Positions 44,646-56,288 of a stretch of DNA of 64,000 nucleotides are shown piece after piece. This DNA comes from Caenorhabditis elegans (taxonomy: Eukaryota; Nematoda; Chromadorea; Rhabditida; Rhabditidae). Each line of letters begins with the position of its first letter. Within the stretch, counting starts at the first letter, position 1. The DNA is taken from positions 248,001-312,000 of the forward strand of contig NC_003282.8 in NCBI RefSeq assembly GCF_000002985.6, given 5' to 3'. The translations under genes and the position numbers were made by a program. Under the pieces are notes generated by a model, which did not search any database, was not told the DNA's origin, and was given only the letters and a program-made list of their open reading frames with translations.

Positions 44646-46645
44646 TTAGAGAGTAATCTCCGTAATGATATCCGACACAAAACGGGATGCTCGTTCACCG
44701 GCTTGTTGCGCGATATCCATAACTTCTTCATGTGACACTTCGACTGATGCATCTGCATCCAAGTTTGCAATATTGGTAATAAGAGAGAAACCAAGGACCT
44801 TAATTCCACACTGACGAGCTACGGTAACCTCGTGGCAAGTTGACATTCCGAGTGCGTCGGCTCCGACTGTTTTGAAGAGTGATACCTGGAAAATTGAGTT
44901 CGAGTTTGAGCACACTCCATTATTATGGCACCCCAGGGCTTTCTTCAAAAGTTCTCTTCAAATCTCTTTCATACGAATTGTCTACGGCTATGATTGAGTT
45001 TTACTTTTTCAGCTGAAGAAAGTTGAACTGGAATTTCGACAGTGTCACTAAGACCAAAAAATCAAACTTCCGAAGGAAACGCTTCACTACTCTATCTTAT
45101 CAAACCAGTGTATAGTATGAAATAGCCTTGAATAGGCATTTATGAATACGCTAAAGCAAAAGTCACGTGGTTTCTCTCAACGGTTTTTCAAATTCTCAGG
45201 ATCAATTAAAATGGCTTATGAACGTCTACTCTTTGACCAAATGATGCCTAGTTATTTTGAACTATACATATGTTTTTTCAGTGTACCATCAAAGTTTCTG
45301 AAAAAAAGATTTTTACCTCAGCTGGTGACTCGTATTGTGGTCCACCGGACATCACATAGACACCCTCGTACAACGTCATATCACTACGACGGCCAACATC
45401 AATGGCGAGTTGTCTGGAAGAGTTTAGTTAATGGAACAATTTTTCTCAAAAGTTACCCTCACCTAAGCTGCTTATCATAGGCATCATGAACCGATACAAA
45501 TCGGGCTCCAAATCTGGGATCGTTGCATCCGACAAGTGGAGAGAATCCGGCAAGGGCCGGAAGGAAAATATGATCCTTGATGAGCATCAAGTCTCCGTGT
45601 CTCAACACGGCATTGATACCTCCCGCTGCGTTGGAGACAATCATGATCTTGATACCAAGCTGGTGCATTACACGGACTGGGAGGGTGCACTAAAATGGGC
45701 AAAGTTACCGAAACATTTTCGTGCAAGCTTTTTTTTCAGGCTATTTTTAGCATTATAAGAAGCCAAATTCAAGCTCAATACCTGTTTATGCCCCTTAAAT
45801 TTTTAAATTCCTAACTTCTTCTACTCACCAAAGCCAAATCCATATTATGCTCGTATGGGTGAAATCTTCCTTGCAAACACACAACCTTCTTTCCTCCTAG
45901 CTTTCCAAAAATCATGTTTCCTTTGTGCCCAACGACATGGGTTGTTGGAAATCCTGGAATCTTTGAGTACGGAAGGATAGTGGCGTCTTGAACAGTGTCT
46001 CCGATTGGTCCAAGACCGGATCCGCAGATGATTCCGAGGTCGGCTCGGGCAACATCTTCTCCTACTTGCTCTCTGATTGAGGCGGCCACCGAGAGCACAT
46101 CGTCGTAGTTTCTGGGGCTGAAATAAGGACTGTTTGATCTTTCTTCTGCTATCATGTCATATCGAAAATCAGAACTTCAAGTTCCAATCATTTCTGATTA
46201 AAAAACGGTTTAAAATCGAAAGCTGTTAAGTTTGAAGCTTTTCGCCTCATGTGTCTTATCAGTGATAACATGCGATGCGCTAAACGTGCACAGAACATCT
46301 TTTGAGAAAAAAAATTTTGAGTGGTACTCACAAGATTTATAGGTGTTAAACTAGAGACTACTATTCAATCTACATTGAAAAATGTAACGACAACCGAATG
46401 CGGTTTTCCAAATTTCACCTCACGAGTTTTCAACTTTGTGGATACCTATTGGATTTAGTGTGGAAACTTAAGAAAAATACACTTTTAAAACAAACTGTTG
46501 CTACGCGGCTTTAATAAGTAAATGAATAAATTCAACGTGGGTCTTTCACGTCTTCCTTATATTCCTAGAGTATAGGTTCCACTCAAACTCACTCAATTTT
46601 CTGATTGTGCTCCGCAGCGTTGGTTGGTGAATTGTTGTTCTCCAT
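44646..46645 (-). CDS. pnp-1: Purine nucleoside phosphorylase
   Basis: Five exons (46593-46645, 45829-46117, 45463-45689, 45317-45413, 44646-44885) encode 301 residues. It is the trimeric PNP class: phosphate loop CGSGLGPIGD, HVVGHKGNMIFG, CLQGRFHPYEHN, SNAAGGINAVLRHGD, GGPQYESPAE (the Glu that binds the purine), GADALGMSTCHEV and FSLITN (the purine-contacting Asn). It splits inosine and guanosine with phosphate to base and ribose-1-phosphate in purine salvage. C. elegans pnp-1 is also reported to influence the intracellular pathogen response (from memory). An alternative in-frame start at 46155 (MIAEERSNSPYFS) would read directly into exon 2 and replace the 18-residue first exon. Length is close to human PNP (289). 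The first visible exon is separated by a 475-nt intron. Confidence 0.95.
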
Positions 46646-49600
46646 GGCTGGTGATAGTGAAGTAGAAGTGGTGAGTCTGCAATTTTGAATAAGATCATAA
46701 AAGTTCTAGTCCGAAGAAAACATTTCGGACGCCAACAAAACAATATATGAGAAGGCTACAAAAACAGTTTTATTATGTACTGTTGGAGGGGGCTGGTGAA
46801 TACTGAGACTGGTGGAGGGTTCTAGAGAAAACACAGAGATAGGAAATCATGATCGTTTTTCTCGTTGCCCATTTATTTTTCATTGAAAAATCTCACGAGG
46901 TCTTAGGAATATCAAGTACCCGGAAGGGAGACGCTTGTGGGTTTGGGCAGGGGTGGCCTTTCAAAAGTTAATGGTTTTGGGGTGGGTGTTGTCCAAGAAA
47001 AGTTGGAGATTTGAAACATTAGTTTGAGGAGTTGAATGAAAAACTGTCACATGGCTACTTTCAAATCACATTAGGCATAGATAACGCCACGTGGAAGCCA
47101 ATGAAATCAAAAAGCAATCATACTACATTCAAATCCAAACCCATAACTTAAATCGTTAAATAAGATCGCCCAGTTGAAGCTGGATTTTAAGGGATCTTTG
47201 CCACATGGCAGGTAAATTGGACTAAAACTGTTACGGGATACGTTTTTTCTTGTTGCTTCAAAATTCGAATTGTGCCTAATAATATACAACACTTTGAACA
47301 TGCATTTTTATTTCTCGCTTCTTTCTCACTTATCCCATTAATCTCAATCATTTAAAGTTTTTATGAGTTCTTCTGATAAAAGTGTTTTGCTCTTGATATT
47401 GCAAAAAAATAATTTCAACTTGACATCATCGAAAAAAAGAATAAAATTGTTCACTCTTTTGCTCAAAAAAAAATTGAGCAATAATTACACTTGCAGTCCC
47501 TGGCAGAATTGCGTTTCTATTAATATTGCTGACAACATGAAAAAAAGATAGCTCAGATTTGATTTTAGCGCTTTTTGAGAATTTAATTATTCCTCAAAAT
47601 ACTTCCAACTATAAAAGAATAATAGCTAGCTTGTCGACTATGCATCGAAATCAAGAAGACAGTCATCATAATGACAAATGTAAATCGTGAAACTTCCCAC
47701 GTTTCAACCTAGAGCGAACCTGGAGCGCGCGCGTGGGGTAAAGAGGTTGGGAGAAATGAATGTGACTCTGTCCACATCAACCTTCCAATCACTGATAACA
47801 ATGTGCTCTCTCTTTCTAACCTAATGATAATAATAAATGGGCGGTTCACTGGCGAAGAGCACACAGCGAGAATAACTATTTTTTTTAGCTGATTCAGTGA
47901 TCATTTCCGAGAATTCAAAGGTTTTATGACCCAGAAACGGCTAGTTCTCGAGAAATTCGCATAACTGATAAAATGAAAAAACGTGCCGTTAAATTTGAAT
48001 GCTCCGAAAGGAACAAAAAGAAGTGTTGGGTATCAAAGTGTCGCGTGATAAAAATTTAAAGAAGGAACATGCAGAGACAGGTGACACAATCTAACAACAG
48101 ACTGATATCAACAGTACGTGGGCCCTAGACTAACCTCGTGACTATTACGTACGGAATTGTAGATCAAAGTGACACTATTTTGGGTGCGAGTAGAGTCGCT
48201 TAAAAAAAGGTATTTAGAATTCCAACGTTCATGTAACAAATTAGTGTTAGAATATTGGAGTTATGATGGTGTTGAAAATTATAGTTTCTGCCACCATGTA
48301 GATTTTTTTCTTTAAAATAATATCAAGTTAGTATGATAATGTAAAAATTTAAAACAAAATTGAAAAGTCAGAACGACTGAAATTTACTCATCTTTAATGT
48401 ACAATTTATAGTAATCAGTTTAGTAATCATGTTTTGAAAACAATGATTGAAACATGAAAAAAAAACATGAGGAATTTATAAAAAATTACGCACTGGTTGT
48501 TAGGTATTTGATTCATTGTATGAAGTAAACAAGGTAAACAATTCCGCCTCCAAAAATAGGCACATACCTGTGTTTCTGCCTATTGCCCAGGCTCTGATTT
48601 TTATGTGAACACTTAGTAAAGATTTTATGAAATTTCAATAAATTTCATATATGTTCCGAAAAATTCAGCCATATTAGAATGCATTTTTTTTAGTATGCGA
48701 GGGAAGAAGTGACATACATTGTCAAACACTCAATAGATGTTATTCAATTTTTGCAACGTATCGTTTTACTGTTGAAAAGCAGTTTTTCAAAGTTCCACTA
48801 CAAAAGTAGACAAAATAATTCTTTTCTGAAAATCTCAATCGATATCTAAATTTTTATTAAAAATTACATCAGAATTTGATTCTCTCCGAATCAAAACTGA
48901 TAACACAATTGCGGGAAAATTTAGGTGGGGAAAAACTGAAAAGTATTCCTGCCGCTACAGTTGTAAAATCAAAAGTAACACAATTTTTATCAATTTTTCT
49001 AATCATTTATCAAAATGTCGTCATCATTTTTTGTGACCACGTGACACTGGAAAATTGAAAATTTTCCCCTATTCGACTTGTTTATGACAGTTTTGGGAAA
49101 AGGGAATTATGTTAAGACGATTAGGGGTAAATAATCAGGAAAAAAGAAACTCGGGCAGAAACATCCGTTTTTAAAACTGAAAATAAGCTGGAAATTTTTG
49201 AGTGTCATTTGAAATTCAAATTTGAAATTATAATAATTTTTCGATTGTGAAAAGAAAATGAAAAAACATAGTTGGAAAATTGATGATTGTGTAAAGATAC
49301 CTTACTCTAAACAGCCCAAGTTTCAATATTGAAATCTTCAGTGCATTTTTTCACTACTTTCGCAGCATGTAAAAATTCACTAAAAACTGTTTTTGTAAAG
49401 TTTTTAAGGTAAACGTTCTGGAAAATTAAATTTGCAATGTTTTTTTATCTGAACATTTTTTGATCGGGTTGATCGAATCGGTTTTTTACAAAATTTTAAC
49501 ATTTCCAAAAGTCTTCTACTCCTTGAAACACCGTAAAACATAACATCTTATAAAAAAAGGATGTTACTTCCCAAATTTGAAATTCGGATAGTTTTTTAGG

Positions 49601-51026
49601 ACGGCGGTAAATGACTCCTCAAATGTAGATATTGCCTTATGCCTACAGGTGTTTCATTTTAAAGTATAAATGATTTTTTTCCTATGTAAATTTCCAGAAA
49701 ACAATAAAACTCCAAACATAAAATCGGCATTGAAATAATTAATCAAATGTCCAACATAGCAGAACGATAATACAAACAGATTCAATCAAATTTCCCATTT
49801 TTATTATACTCAAAAAATAAAATACTCGGTTAATACTATACTGAAATTTAGGATCTTTTTCAATTTGGCGCGTGGCGCAAGATGCTTTTTAAATACTAAA
49901 AAACTGCTGTTTGAAAATTAAATACAGAAATTTAAAAAAAAACATATATTTTTTTAAACAGTACTAAAAATTGGTTTTAATAGAGCAATTTTGTACACCC
50001 ATGAGTTATTAAAAATATAGATCTACATTAAAAAAGAAAATGACTCGACTTAAATGCACTTGAAATGAAATAATTTTTCGATACGGATGGCTGATTTTTT
50101 ATCGGCAAAAAAAAAACAAAATTGACATGATAATTGACTGAAAAGTGTGTTTTATTGGAGATAATTGGTGTCAACCATAATGTTGAACTTTTGAGACTAC
50201 AAACTACACACGTTTCAGGAAACCAGAATACAGGTAAAAATATCAGAAAAAATCACAAACTTTTGAGTGCAGTTTCCCATTGTTTGAAGAAAAATCGAGC
50301 AAAGAAGCGAGTAATCGGAAGAAATGATTTTTAATAAACCCAATAAAATTTGCAAAAAAAATTTTCACGTTCAAATGATTTTGAATTAAAAAATTTTTTG
50401 CAAATTAGATTCTATTTTATGAAATTCACTGATGTGATTTTTTAAATATCGGAGATTTTTTAGTTTTTTTAAGTTGTGAAATATTTTTGTGAATATTCCA
50501 AATAATTACAGCTTAAAAGTAAAGACTTGACCCATTTTTGTCTTAGATCTCCAAGTTTTCACTAAGTTTTTTATTGTTACTGGTTCTGAAAAGCAAAAAA
50601 CACTAATTTGAGTTTAAATAGCACTGTAAAATTTTTTTTTCAATAAAATAAAGAAGACCAAGATCCGAGCAGCCTATATTGAGCTACACTAATACTATAT
50701 CAAATTTTTTGTAATTTTTCAACTTTGCTTACCTTTTCTAATCTATCTCGTTTACGTACTGCCTTTTGATTTACTTTTATAAAAATCTTGTGAACCGTTT
50801 TCTTCATATTATCCCCTAACTATCAACCACCTGCAGTACTTTTTAGTGTTATGTTTTTTGCATGTTTTTTGTACAGAAACGAGAGGACGACGAACAAAAG
50901 TTGTATGTGGTTATCATTTGGTTTTTTATTTCATTCCATACCATTCAATCAATCATTCAGTCTCATCTCTCTCCCATATTCCCAATATTGACAACACTAG
51001 TCATCCCAGTAGTCAGTGACGATGAT

Positions 51027-51244
51027 ATGGTCAACTACTTCTACTTGAATGAGACAACGGAAACACGCGGAAAATAGTGCTGAAACTGGAGAGATTTGGA
51101 ACCGAAGAGAACCTGTTGGAGAAGAATGAATGTCTGGAGGCCGAGATTTTTGAAGAATTCATTGAAAATTGCGGACATTTTGAAAATGTTAGCCAGCTGA
51201 TACAGTTGGAAAAGCATAAGGCACACAAATTTGGAAAATTTTAG
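51027..51244 (+). pseudogene. Possible coding remnant with a frameshift
   Basis: From 51027 one frame reads MVNYFYLNETTETRGK and then stops at 51075-51077. A second frame, open from 51053 to a TAG at 51242, reads TRKIVLKLERFGTEENLLEK and continues with a charged, Glu/Lys-rich, helical-looking sequence ending HKAHKFGKF. A one-base shift near 51065 would join them. GC content over 51050-51230 is visibly higher than the flanks. No family recognised; there is no clear splice acceptor that rescues the second frame. It could instead be an exon of an unmodelled gene or chance. Confidence 0.4.
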
Positions 51245-54200
51245 GAATAGTGAATTGATGACGTCCACGGGGCAAAGCTAAACTATCATTGGTTTTCACA
51301 AAAATTGTCAACAAAAAGGATAACTATTACCAGGTTCCAAATAGCATTCAAGCTAAAAATTAACTCTTATCTAATCGTTCTCATGGTATAAACTTCTAAA
51401 TTTGGAGCGCGGGGCTAGAGGAGACTCGGTTCGTCAGGTCATACGTGACGACTATGCTAAATCATATCACAGGCTCTGACAGATGAAATTTTTCAACAAA
51501 AAAAATGGAATTTGTATCACATTTTATGATCAAAAATTAACATTCCCACTTCACATCACTTTTGTAATTCACTAACTAAGTTGCGACTAAAGTGATATAT
51601 TCTGAATAAATTTCTAACTACACTATCCCTCTACAGGACCTCAATTTAAGCCACGTGACAGCTTGTCGACGATCTCAAAATTCTTATTACAGGTATAGTA
51701 TGATTCTACCGGAATGAAATTGTTTGCCAGATAGCTCCCGAGTGTGTTAATCTTTAGTGAACGTATCCAAGGTGACCTGAAAATGCACTCACTACCTTCT
51801 GTTCATATTGGATGAGACAATTGAAAAACAAAAAAAGTATTATTTTCGGAAAAACCCCTACATAAATCGCGCGGTGCGTGATCTCTCAACTATACCTTTT
51901 ATCATATTTTGATAGACATTGCCACGTTCATTGACATTCGGCGTTACTTCCTGGATCTTTGTTTTTAAACTAGCATAATATTTAGGTATTTGTGGATACA
52001 AGACCTAGCAAAAAAATCACGCATTACCACGGTTATCAAAAGTCAAAATAAGCAACACCTCCCATTGTACTAATGAAATAACTTATTTTCGGTTTTTGGT
52101 TCATTTTTAACATGCTTTGTGTTGTTTAAATAAGTTTTACTACAGTTTAAAACAGTAAAGGCGTGGTGGGCGCAGTTTGGACAAATTGGTTGTAAATTAC
52201 AAAATGAGACATACAGTTGAAAGAAACACATGTTCAGAAGTACCTTCGCCAAATTCAAGTATACGAGCATTTAGTATACAGTGAGTGTTTTGAATTACCT
52301 ACTGTTTCCTACAGTATCCTCCGTATCTAACTGTAGGGTATGTTACTTAAGGCCAACGCTTACTAATAAGGTCAAAACTAATGAACAAGCTACTGTAGTT
52401 ATACAAACAACCATTTCCACGAGTTTTCAAGTTATGCACCTTGAACCCAAAATCTCATCTGAAAATCTCATGCTCTCGGGTACACTTTTCCACAGATCAC
52501 CCCACAACACATGTCACATCCCGATGGAACATATGTTTCATATCACTATCTTTTTTATCAATTTCTTATCTCAAGTAGTCTGTGTGTGTATTTTATCCAC
52601 TTCAACCTAAATCCTGTTCTTTGATAGAAACCCATGGTAGACTTGAATGGAACATTGGAACTTCTCAAGTGAAGCCGCTTTTAAGAAAGACTAGATGTGC
52701 TTTTGATTGTTATCTTCGGATGTATTGGATAAAATTGAATTCTGTGAACCAGCAGCGAAGTACGGTAGGCACAAAATAAATAGGGGTGCCCTTGGATTGC
52801 ATTAGTGTTTTTGGTAAGCGATGAACTATATTTTATTGGTTTTGAAAATTAAGCATTTTATCCGTGGGACTGTGGTATCCATATGCCAAGTTTTCCGAAG
52901 ATCATTGATCAAATTGTAAGTACACAAACTGGGAGACTTTGCCACAATAAACAAAAAACCAGATACATCAAGTTTCTCATATTGACATAAAACTCTGAAT
53001 ACAAGTGATATCTAAAGTACCCACAGGGTATCCTATATATCAATACACCTACATGATAATTGTGAAGAAACTAGTAACAAACCAGTTTTCTTGGGGTCAT
53101 GTCTTCTTTAAAAGTGGCCATGATATTAAACACTTTTTTAAATGATTTTGTTCTTCTTTCAATAGTTTTGCAAAAAAAAGTTTGGATTTATCTCTTAATT
53201 AAAGAATTAAAAAAAGGATTAAAGAACGATCCGTTCTTCAAGTGCTATGCACTGCGGATCTGGGATTCAGGTACACTGCCTGGTGGTGATCCCTCTGGGC
53301 TGTAATTTAAGGCTGTAATTCAAAAAAAAGTTTTGATTTATCTCTTAATTCGTATTATTATTTAATTCGAGAGATCCAAAATAACATCTTATTTTTTGAA
53401 CTTTCGCGTTATTGCACTCAATTTTTCGTTGTTTTTCTTTAAACATGTTCGAGCTTTATTATTTCCTGACCCAGATTTTCCCCAAATGACATCATAAAAC
53501 ACACGTAGAACAGTTGTCATTCCTGAAAAAAATGTGACGGAGGTTTTTTTTTGACAACCGCTTGGACCTGGAGATTTTATATTGCATCTTTAGTAGAGTA
53601 AACTTCAAGAAATGTTTTATTTAGCTTCACTGAGTCTTGAGTCAAATTCCTAAAACCAATGCCGATAAATTTTGAAAAAAACTAATCAGAATACGTGAGA
53701 TTTTTTTTCCAAAAAAATATTAATTAGAAATTCGATATTAGACTTTCAAATCTAATATTAAACTATTAAAATAATATAGTTTACAGTTTGCAGTCTGATA
53801 TTAAATAATAGCAATTTTAGCATCTTTAAAATATTTTAACCGATATAGATTTTAAACAATTAAACTAGAATAAAAAACAAGTTACGGTTTTTTTACGTTT
53901 GACATCCTGTTTCCCAGATACTCAACGATCGGTACCTATTTTTCCGGAGTTACAACGTTAAAAAAAATTCCATGACTTTTGACTTGTTGCAACAACTGGA
54001 CACCATTTTCTTAATCCACCATCTGGAACGTACAATGAAGATCCAAAAAGTACACAAACTAAATTAGATTTTATGACTCATCAACAAAACTTTTTTCAGA
54101 AAGTTAAGATTTATTCACTCAACTTTCTGTGCACTGAACATCGTGAACCAATAAAAAAATTTTCAAAAAGTTAAGTTCGCTATCACGTGGCAAATTTAAC

Positions 54201-54367
54201 ATCAAATCACAAACAGTTTCTCAACCATCATTAGTTCAAAATTCCGTGTTCAGACCGAATGATAAAAACCACGTGGAATGTTTTTTGTGTTCTAGACATT
54301 CAGTTTATCATGTTCTTTTTCGTCCCCTCATCTTCACCATCATTCCGATCATTGTTTCAAAGTTGGG

Positions 54368-54440
54368 CTCCGCCCATTTTCGAAATGATGTATGGGAGAG
54401 GAGGAGGGCTATGTAGTCTATAGACCAAGTGTATATAAAT
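54368..54440 (+). promoter_or_regulatory. Promoter-like module A (CTCCGCCC ... TATATAAA)
   Basis: CTCCGCCCATTTT at 54368-54380, GGGAGAG at 54394, TATATAAA at 54432. The same 13-mer, heptamer and a TATA box recur in the same order at 56220-56288. No recognisable coding sequence follows within 1 kb. Confidence 0.4.
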
Positions 54441-55199
54441 ATGGATAGTAGTCAAGTAGGGAAATATTGAGATCTAAAATTTTTAAATTGTGTTTTTAAA
54501 ATGGTAACTAACTATCAGAACAATAAGTACTTTAACAAATTCTTCAAAATTATTTTTTGTTGGTCGATTTTTTTATCGGAATTACCGAGATTTCTGTAGA
54601 TCACATAAAAGTTAAACTGTTATATTTGTTAGAATTAAAAACTTTTTTCGCTAGAACAAAATAAATCTCTTACAAGAACATTAAATAAATATCCAAAATT
54701 GTTCTAGGCCACGTGGAAGTTTAAGTTTTACGAATTGACGGAGCTCAGTTTTTTCAAGCCTTTTTATGATATATCCATGGCTGCAAAAAAAGAAAACTCG
54801 GCCACTGATTTATATTCGGAGGCCACGCAGTCACATCCGTTTTGTAACATTCATATAGGGATATCCCTTCTGTCACGTTTTCTTTCAAATTTATTTCTGA
54901 TCTCATCATTTATCACTTATTTCATCATCATCCATATCAGCTTATCATTAAAAGGGAAACGGATATCACAATTTTTTGAAAAACGTGACACATTCCACGT
55001 AGATACCGAATATCAGACATCAAACCTCCAAATTTGGAAATTTTTGGATTACAGGGCGTATGCATTCACTAACAAGTATCTTCCAAATTGACTGTTTTAT
55101 GTAAAAACAGAGTCCATTTTTTGAGATTGTGTTTTCCTATTTGCCTGGAAAAAACTCGGTTACCGATATTTAATTGTCGATAATCAATTTTCTGAAAAT

Positions 55200-55257
55200 A
55201 AAAACTCGGCCACAATTTTTCAACAAAAAAAACCCCCGGCAAGGTGGCCGAGTTTTT
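55200..55257. repeat. Palindrome of the AAACTCGGCCAC repeat
   Basis: Perfect 14-bp arms AAAAACTCGGCCAC (55200-55213) and GTGGCCGAGTTTTT (55244-55257). Single copies of AAACTCGGCCAC also lie at 54794 and 56929. Confidence 0.75.
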
Positions 55258-56219
55258 TCTTCTTGGCCTACCGCAAATGTTCGCTCTCCAAAATTTAAAA
55301 AATTGGGGAAAAAGTACCTGTATCCTTTTCTAAATCTTATCAAATCAAAATGGGATCTCCCAATTGTTCCGTAATTAGATTATCTTTGACATATGTTCTT
55401 CCAATCTTCTACAAAAATGACCAAGCCCTCAATTGAAAAAAAAGAAGAAGTTCGTCTCTTCATTAATTTGTATGTCTCTTTGTATCATTAGACCCGTTCT
55501 TCTTTTCTTTTTCTTCAATGAGAGAGAGACTCCGCCTACTAGTTTTTGTTTAATCGTCTCATGTTTCTCTTCTTTCTCTTGATAAATGATAATAATACCG
55601 ATGGGGTCATCGTTACAATTTTTTCGGTTTTTTCTTAGTTTTTACCTTAATATTAAACACAATTTTTATACAATTCTTCTAATTTGACTTTGAGAAGTTA
55701 TAACATTTTTCGGTACTTTTTGAAATTTTTAGTGAAAATCAAAATCGAGAAGTGCTAAAATTTTAAACTTTAAAATTTTACACGTAATTTCAAAAATTCT
55801 CGAAAATATTAAATTTTACTCTTAAAAGTTTCAAAATTCATAAGTAAATCTTTCAATATTAAAAACCTTTATTTAGACTTTCAAATTTGGTTTTTTTAAT
55901 GTATTGAAAAGAATCGAATTCTTAAAATTTTCCCACGAGCTTTAAATTTGAAAATTTTTAATTATTCAATTTTTAATTGGATTTTTTATGGTATTAAAAT
56001 TTTGTGAGTTGATTATCTTGTCACGTACAGTAACCCTATAGTGCTCCAGAAACCATGCTCGTTTTCCACCCGATTTTCCCATCAAATTGACTGAATTTTC
56101 TATCAAATTGGCCAAAATTCCATTTGATCTTTGAAAATCTTGTGCCTCTAAAATTGCCTAAAATTTTAACAAAATGAGCCCACCTATGTTGCTCCGATTC
56201 ACGTGAACTTCTCCATAGA

Positions 56220-56288
56220 CTCCGCCCATTTTGCCACTCGTTCGATGAGATCATACGGGAGAGAGAACTAGTGAATAGGGGTATAAAA
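56220..56288 (+). promoter_or_regulatory. Promoter-like module B (CTCCGCCC ... TATAAAA)
   Basis: CTCCGCCCATTTT at 56220-56232, GGGAGAG at 56257, TATAAAA at 56282. The distance from 13-mer to TATA is 62 bp, against 64 bp in module A. Confidence 0.4.

Noticed and set aside
52281-52610. 109-codon open frame
   Set aside because: No splice-linked neighbours, no family resemblance, composition of AT-rich noise.
53220-53300. tRNA-like impression around GATCCGTTCTTCAAGTGC...GATCTGGGATTC
   Set aside because: No cloverleaf with paired acceptor stem and no proper GGTTCGANNCC T-loop could be drawn.
54735-55091. 118-codon open frame in the gene-poor region
   Set aside because: Opens without an ATG, overlaps an AAACTCGGCCAC repeat copy, and shows no protein-like motif.
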